Assembly: GCA_025201845.1 (NCBI GenBank)
Contig: MU603951.1
Span: 79,235 to 143,234 of the forward strand
Direction of reading: 5' to 3'
Length of the DNA: 64,000 nucleotides
From: Martensiomyces pterosporus
Taxonomy: Eukaryota > Kickxellomycota > Kickxellomycetes > Kickxellales > Kickxellaceae
Under the pieces are notes generated by a model, which had not been told where the DNA came from, made no database searches, and worked only from the letters and a program-made list of their open reading frames with translations. Position numbers and translations under genes: made by a program. Positions within the stretch are counted from its first letter, which is position 1, and each line of letters starts with the position of its first letter. Shown in pieces: positions 59,763-64,000 of the stretch.

Positions 59763-60752
59763 NNNNNNNNNNNNNNNNNNNNNNNNNNNNNNNNNNNNNN
59801 NNNNNNNNNNNNNNNNNNNNNNNNNNNNNNNNNNNNNNNNNNNNNNNNNNNNNNNNNNNNNNNNNNNNNNNNNNNNNNNNNNNNNNNNNNNNNNNNNNNN
59901 NNNNNNNNNNNNNNNNNNNNNNNNNNNNNNNNNNNNNNNNNNNNNNNNNNNNNNNNNNNNNNNNNNNNNNNNNNNNNNNNNNNNNNNNNNNNNNNNNNNN
60001 NNNNNNNNNNNNNNNNNNNNNNNNNNNNNNNNNNNNNNNNNNNNNNNNNNNNNNNNNNNNNNNNNNNNNNNNNNNNNNNNNNNNNNNNNNNNNNNNNNNN
60101 NNNNNNNNNNNNNNNNNNNNNNNNNNNNNNNNNNNNNNNNNNNNNNNNNNNNNNNNNNNNNNNNNNNNNNNNNNNNNNNNNNNNNNNNNNNNNNNNNNNN
60201 NNNNNNNNNNNNNNNNNNNNNNNNNNNNNNNNNNNNNNNNNNNNNNNNNNNNNNNNNNNNNNNNNNNNNNNNNNNNNNNNNNNNNNNNNNNNNNNNNNNN
60301 NNNNNNNNNNNNNNNNNNNNNNNNNNNNNNNNNNNNNNNNNNNNNNNNNNNNNNNNNNNNNNNNNNNNNNNNNNNNNNNNNNNNNNNNNNNNNNNNNNNN
60401 NNNNNNNNNNNNNNNNNNNNNNNNNNNNNNNNNNNNNNNNNNNNNNNNNNNNNNNNNNNNNNNNNNNNNNNNNNNNNNNNNNNNNNNNNNNNNNNNNNNN
60501 NNNNNNNNNNNNNNNNNNNNNNNNNNNNNNNNNNNNNNNNNNNNNNNNNNNNNNNNNNNNNNNNNNNNNNNNNNNNNNNNNNNNNNNNNNNNNNNNNNNN
60601 NNNNNNNNNNNNNNNNNNNNNNNNNNNNNNNNNNNNNNNNNNNNNNNNNNNNNNNNNNNNNNNNNNNNNNNNNNNNNNNNNNNNNNNNNNNNNNNNNNNN
60701 NNNNNNNNNNNNNNNNNNNNNNNNNNNNNNNNNNNNNNNNNNNNNNNNNNNN
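59763..60752. other. Assembly gap (990 undetermined bases)
   Basis: All positions are N. The true gap length may differ. Open frames that cross it are artefacts. Confidence 0.99.
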
Positions 60753-60992
60753 CCAAATGCACATGCGTGCATGGATGCCACCTCGTCCGCTTGGCCCAGC
60801 AAACCGGCCATTAAATCTGCGATAGCATCAGCGCCTCGTTAGCAGCAGAACAGGGCGTGCTAAACCGTCCAGGCAGGCAGCATACGTTTAAGCGCATTTA
60901 TTCATCTGCCATATGACACCAAACCCCGACACATAATCTTGAAAGAAACTGCAGACACTAAGTGTGGAGGAAAGAAGCATACCGGTCAATGC

Positions 60993-61301
60993 TCAGAGGA
61001 ACCTTATTCCATAGCGGATGGCCATAGCCAGACTGGTAGCAGCAACCATTCCAGCAGGCATAAACTTTCTGCTCTCCAAGAAGCGGCTGCCCATGACGCC
61101 AGCAAGCGCCAGGCACACAACGACAGGCAAGAGGGAGTAGTTTTTTGAATTGTTTGCAGCTAGCTGAGCAGCCAGCGCAAGAAGAGCCCCAAAAGCAAGT
61201 CCGCTAGCTAGCGACGCAACACTGTTTGCCTTAGCATACCCGACAACTCCGCCAAGAACAATAAAGGCTGCAAACGACAGTCCAAGTATATCTGCAGCCA
61301 T
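60993..61301 (-). CDS. TMEM14-family membrane protein
   Basis: A 102-residue protein of four short hydrophobic helices. The first helix carries LGLSFAAFIVLGGVVGYAKA, then SVASLASGLAFGALLALAAQ, and the conserved end SRKFMPAGMVAATSLAMAIR is diagnostic of TMEM14 proteins. The animal members sit in the mitochondrial inner membrane, and TMEM14C moves protoporphyrinogen IX for haem synthesis. The fungal role is unknown. The Met at 61301 is chosen because the longer upstream reading is random and starts outside the conserved domain. Confidence 0.92.
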   Translation of the reverse strand: MAADILGLSFAAFIVLGGVVGYAKANSVASLASGLAFGALLALAAQLAANNSKNYSLLPVVVCLALAGVMGSRFLESRKFMPAGMVAATSLAMAIRYGIRFL

Positions 61302-61500
61302 AGCCGTGTGTTGCTCTGTTGAATTTGCAGTATTTAGAGAGCACAAATGCAAAGAGAGGGGCAAAGTGGGAACAGATGAGATAAAGGTGGTTATCAGCTG
61401 TATAGATTGTTCTCTCGTGTTTTGTCCACTCAGGGCGCTCTTGCACCAAGAAACAGTAGCAGCGGCGGCGGATATGCTTCCAAAAACACTGGCAAAAGAT

Positions 61501-63606
61501 CTATCTGTCATGTGCTGCTGCTGTTGCCCCTTCTAGCCGAGCCTTCCAAGCAGCGAGGATCGAAGGTTCTACAGCCTGTGCAGTCGCACCTGCCGTGTGG
61601 CAGCCAGGCCTAGCAATGCCCTTGATGCACTGGATAACTGACCCATCAAGCCTGGATTGAATGGCAGCTCGGTGGGCATCAGCAAGCTCAGCACGCAGCT
61701 TGGCTCCACTAGCATCCAGAAGTGAGTACAAGCTGGATTCTAGCTGGCTCCATCGCTTTCCAAGCCAAACAAATGCCACCAGCGAGAGCCCCACGCCGCC
61801 AGATGTAGCGTACTGTATCGGGACATCGTAAAGAATCGAGCTAGACACCGCTCCAGCCACGGCACTGGCATTAATGGCCCAGAACTGCGCCAGCGACCAG
61901 TGAATGTGCGTCGGGATGCTCTCCAAATCATCGCTGGTGGCCAGCTGCTTCTGCGATTCCCAGACATGGCGAGCAAGTGCAAGTTGGTCCACAGGCTCCC
62001 TTTGCAACGCAGTAGCCTGTAGCGTGGTCTTGATGGCAAGCAGTGTGGATGGCGTGTCGAATACTGCCGCTACTGCCGCTGGCTGTTCTGACTCGGTGCT
62101 GCCAAGAAGCACACTCACCTCGCTAGCAAGCTCATTAGCTACACGCCTAGCTGCCTCATTAAGGCGGCCAGCGGCATGGACCATTCCCAAGTCTGCCTCT
62201 TCAAAGGAGCGATCGAGAATCGCATCCTCAATGAGCGAGTCGGAAACCTCGTAAACGCGCATCAAAGCCGACTGCCATATCTTCCCGCTAGCAAACCACG
62301 AGCGGATGCGCCTCTTCATCGCACCAACGCTGGCATCGACGGTTTGCAAGTCGCCATTCTCAAAGTCCTGCTGGACACCTGAGCTCACGAGGGGCTGCTC
62401 TGCCGAGTTTGCATGACCAGCTGCCTGTAAATATGCAAGAAGCAGTGGCGGCACTCCCTGCACGCCTCTGGTTTCTCCTGGGGCTAACTCGCTAGCCTGC
62501 GCATATGCTGACTCTCCGCCTTGTTCAGCACAGGCAATAGCCGATCCCAGGGCGCTGGCCAAAAGGTCCAAGGGATGAGCACCGCTGCCACAGACAGCGC
62601 TATGCATATATTCAAAGGCAGTCTTGGCTGGATCGCTGCTTGCCAGTGCCGATGCGGTAGCAGAGCCCAGAGACACTGCATCCAAGGGCGAGTATGTGGA
62701 AATGCCAGCGAGACTCAGAGACTCATTCAAAAGACCAGCATACGCGTCGACAGTCGCTTGATTGGTGTCCAAGTTGTCCAGCGCAACAGCTACGCTGGGA
62801 TGGAACTGCAGGGCGAAACGGAGCGGATTTGACCTTGCCAGTGTGTGGAGGACATTTGTGCGATTAGCGACAATGACGATGCGGCTGCACGAGTGGAGCC
62901 AGTCAGCAAACGCACCATGGCTGGACTCTGCCTGCGAAACCGAGAGGAACGTCATCCTGCTGTTGCTCTGCTCACTACCATTCCCTGGGTCGCTGCCAAG
63001 TGGCTCTAGCGTGCTGTTTACAGAGACTACCTGGACCGTATCACCAAAACTGACATTTACAGGACCGGCCGATTCGTGTAGAGAGGTGGCCAATGCTTTA
63101 GTCAGTGCAGACATGGCCTCAGCATTGTTATGCGGCGCGGAAAGCCCAAGGTTTGTCAGCTGCAATGCCTGCGCCTCCAAGCTGTCCACGTAGAGAACGC
63201 CTGTGCACCGTGCTTGTCCATCCATCGACAAAATGTTGCTGACGCGCTCTGCCCACTTGACAAGCTCAGCCGATTGCGTCGACGCCAACGTAGCTGTCAC
63301 TTCAGCTGCAAGCTCCAGCAGCTGGGTCTCTGTGCTGGTGGCCGATATCTGGTGTGCGTTTGCGTTTGCAGCGCTTGGCGTTGACGATAAGGGTTGGATG
63401 CTGATATGCCGCCTTGGCTGCTTGCTATGCTGCCACAACGGAGCTGGCAGGCGCACGTGCCGCTGGCGGCTCCAGGATCCCGAAGCAGCAAGCCCATCGG
63501 CTGCAGAAGCCGTGGTGTGCTCGTGCACCGCCGGGCGACGCAGCACTGCCAGGCAGCGGCGCGAAACAGCAGTCGGCTGCCGTCTTGTCAACGCGCCACG
63601 CAACAT
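61501..63606 (-). CDS. Large mitochondrial protein of unknown function, possibly Mmc1-like
   Basis: A 701-residue protein. The start MLRGALTRRQPTAVSRRCLA is a clear mitochondrial presequence. Residues 80-400 form a soluble alpha/beta-like region. About residues 370-480 contain a conserved-looking stretch (PPLLLAYLQAAGHAN; MKRRIRSWFASGKIWQSALM), and two hydrophobic segments lie near residues 585-635 (WAINASAVAGAVSSSILYDV; GVGLSLVAFVWLG), before a helical tail. The layout recalls fungal Mmc1-type proteins, which are described as linked to cristae structure, but I cannot confirm this. I see no P-loop GTPase motif. The longer upstream frame is not supported by an early ATG with good context. Confidence 0.65.
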   Translation of the reverse strand: MLRGALTRRQPTAVSRRCLAVLRRPAVHEHTTASAADGLAASGSWSRQRHVRLPAPLWQHSKQPRRHISIQPLSSTPSAANANAHQISATSTETQLLELAAEVTATLASTQSAELVKWAERVSNILSMDGQARCTGVLYVDSLEAQALQLTNLGLSAPHNNAEAMSALTKALATSLHESAGPVNVSFGDTVQVVSVNSTLEPLGSDPGNGSEQSNSRMTFLSVSQAESSHGAFADWLHSCSRIVIVANRTNVLHTLARSNPLRFALQFHPSVAVALDNLDTNQATVDAYAGLLNESLSLAGISTYSPLDAVSLGSATASALASSDPAKTAFEYMHSAVCGSGAHPLDLLASALGSAIACAEQGGESAYAQASELAPGETRGVQGVPPLLLAYLQAAGHANSAEQPLVSSGVQQDFENGDLQTVDASVGAMKRRIRSWFASGKIWQSALMRVYEVSDSLIEDAILDRSFEEADLGMVHAAGRLNEAARRVANELASEVSVLLGSTESEQPAAVAAVFDTPSTLLAIKTTLQATALQREPVDQLALARHVWESQKQLATSDDLESIPTHIHWSLAQFWAINASAVAGAVSSSILYDVPIQYATSGGVGLSLVAFVWLGKRWSQLESSLYSLLDASGAKLRAELADAHRAAIQSRLDGSVIQCIKGIARPGCHTAGATAQAVEPSILAAWKARLEGATAAAHDR

Positions 63607-63896
63607 TCCTTGTTCCTGCTGGGAAATTAGCAAAAATAAAATAAATATGGCGTAAATTGGCGTGTTGTGGTTCCTTTCGAGCGTTGGTAGGGAAGGAGAG
63701 ATAACCACGACAAGCCGGCTCGCACTCTCCCAGCACTGCTTTTCAAACCACTTTTCTGCGGAGGAGAAAATGGCACACAAAGCCGCTCTGGTAAACGGGG
63801 CACTTTCGGGGACAAAGCGTTTGCGTGGGTTTGCTAGTTCTTATAGACAGGCAGCGAGAAAAAGGAATACGGGCTATGCGGGACTCTCCCTCCGTC

Positions 63897-64000
63897 TCAG
63901 GCAGTCTCGCCAGCAGCGGCAGCAGCGTCGCCAGCCGAGGCAGCGCCGGCTGGAGCAGCGGCACTCTTGTCGTCCGAAGCGCCAGCCAGAGCCAGGCGGG
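63897..64000 (-). CDS. C-terminal end of an alanine-rich protein, cut by window edge
   Basis: On the minus strand the last 34 codons before a TGA at 63899 read as an Ala/Gly-rich tail (GASDDKSAAAPAGAASAGDA). The rest lies beyond the window. The frame has no stop to the edge. The gene cannot be identified from this tail. Confidence 0.45.
   Translation of the reverse strand, partial: RLALAGASDDKSAAAPAGAASAGDAAAAAGETA

Noticed and set aside
59644..60842. Long open frames across the N gap
   Set aside because: They consist of undetermined residues and have no evidence.

Overview
This window is nuclear DNA from a fungus. It carries fungal or yeast-type gene families (Mcd4, Pfa4, Dsc3, Ytp1, Sng1/DUF3533, Erg8, Npr3) and nuclear-encoded mitochondrial proteins with presequences. 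It also has short GT-AG introns, and it has no operons or Shine-Dalgarno sites. The compact layout, the GC-rich coding sequence, the near absence of introns and the DNAJC2-type zuotin that keeps C-terminal SANT domains suggest an early-diverging lineage. Kickxellomycotina is my best guess, made by pattern recognition and not proven.

Layout, left to right. 0-9 kb: 5'-truncated NPR3 (GATOR1), a three-exon coiled-coil protein of unknown role, and a two-finger C2H2 regulator. 9-18 kb: an Hst2/SIRT2-type sirtuin, an MRH-domain membrane receptor, a tiny membrane protein, a secreted proline-rich repeat protein, a Ytp1-like membrane protein, Mediator subunit MED22 and a Pfa4-like palmitoyltransferase. 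18-30 kb: MCD4 (GPI-anchor synthesis), OPA3, ATP synthase gamma and the GDE1 glycerophosphocholine phosphodiesterase. 30-41 kb: mitochondrial phosphate carrier, DSC3 ubiquitin-ligase subunit, an auxin-efflux-carrier-like transporter, a very large IRE1 and a YIPF1/Yip5 protein. 41-52 kb: eL34, mitochondrial uS4m, zuotin, a PH-like unknown, TRM6, COQ11, ERG8 and RPAC1 (AC40). 52-64 kb: ataxin-10, an SNG1-like protein, a stand-alone HIRAN protein, PDRG1, a 990-base assembly gap, TMEM14, a large mitochondrial protein and the end of an alanine-rich gene.

There is no obvious biosynthetic or defence cluster; the genes are mostly housekeeping. Themes that recur are the ER membrane (IRE1, MCD4, Pfa4, Dsc3), mitochondria (ATP3, phosphate carrier, OPA3, uS4m, COQ11, TMEM14, the 701-residue protein) and translation (eL34, uS4m, zuotin, TRM6). 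COQ11 and ERG8, which act in connected pathways, share a 255-bp head-to-head promoter region.

Spliced models were worked out by hand from GT/AG sites and reading phase. Most introns lie within about 50-120 coding bases of the start codon, so several first exons are tiny. The points most worth checking are the stand-alone HIRAN protein, the large insertions in the IRE1 kinase and RNase domains, the weak SPX region of GDE1, and three proteins I could not place. No tRNA, rRNA, CRISPR array, transposon or virus-derived element was recognised.
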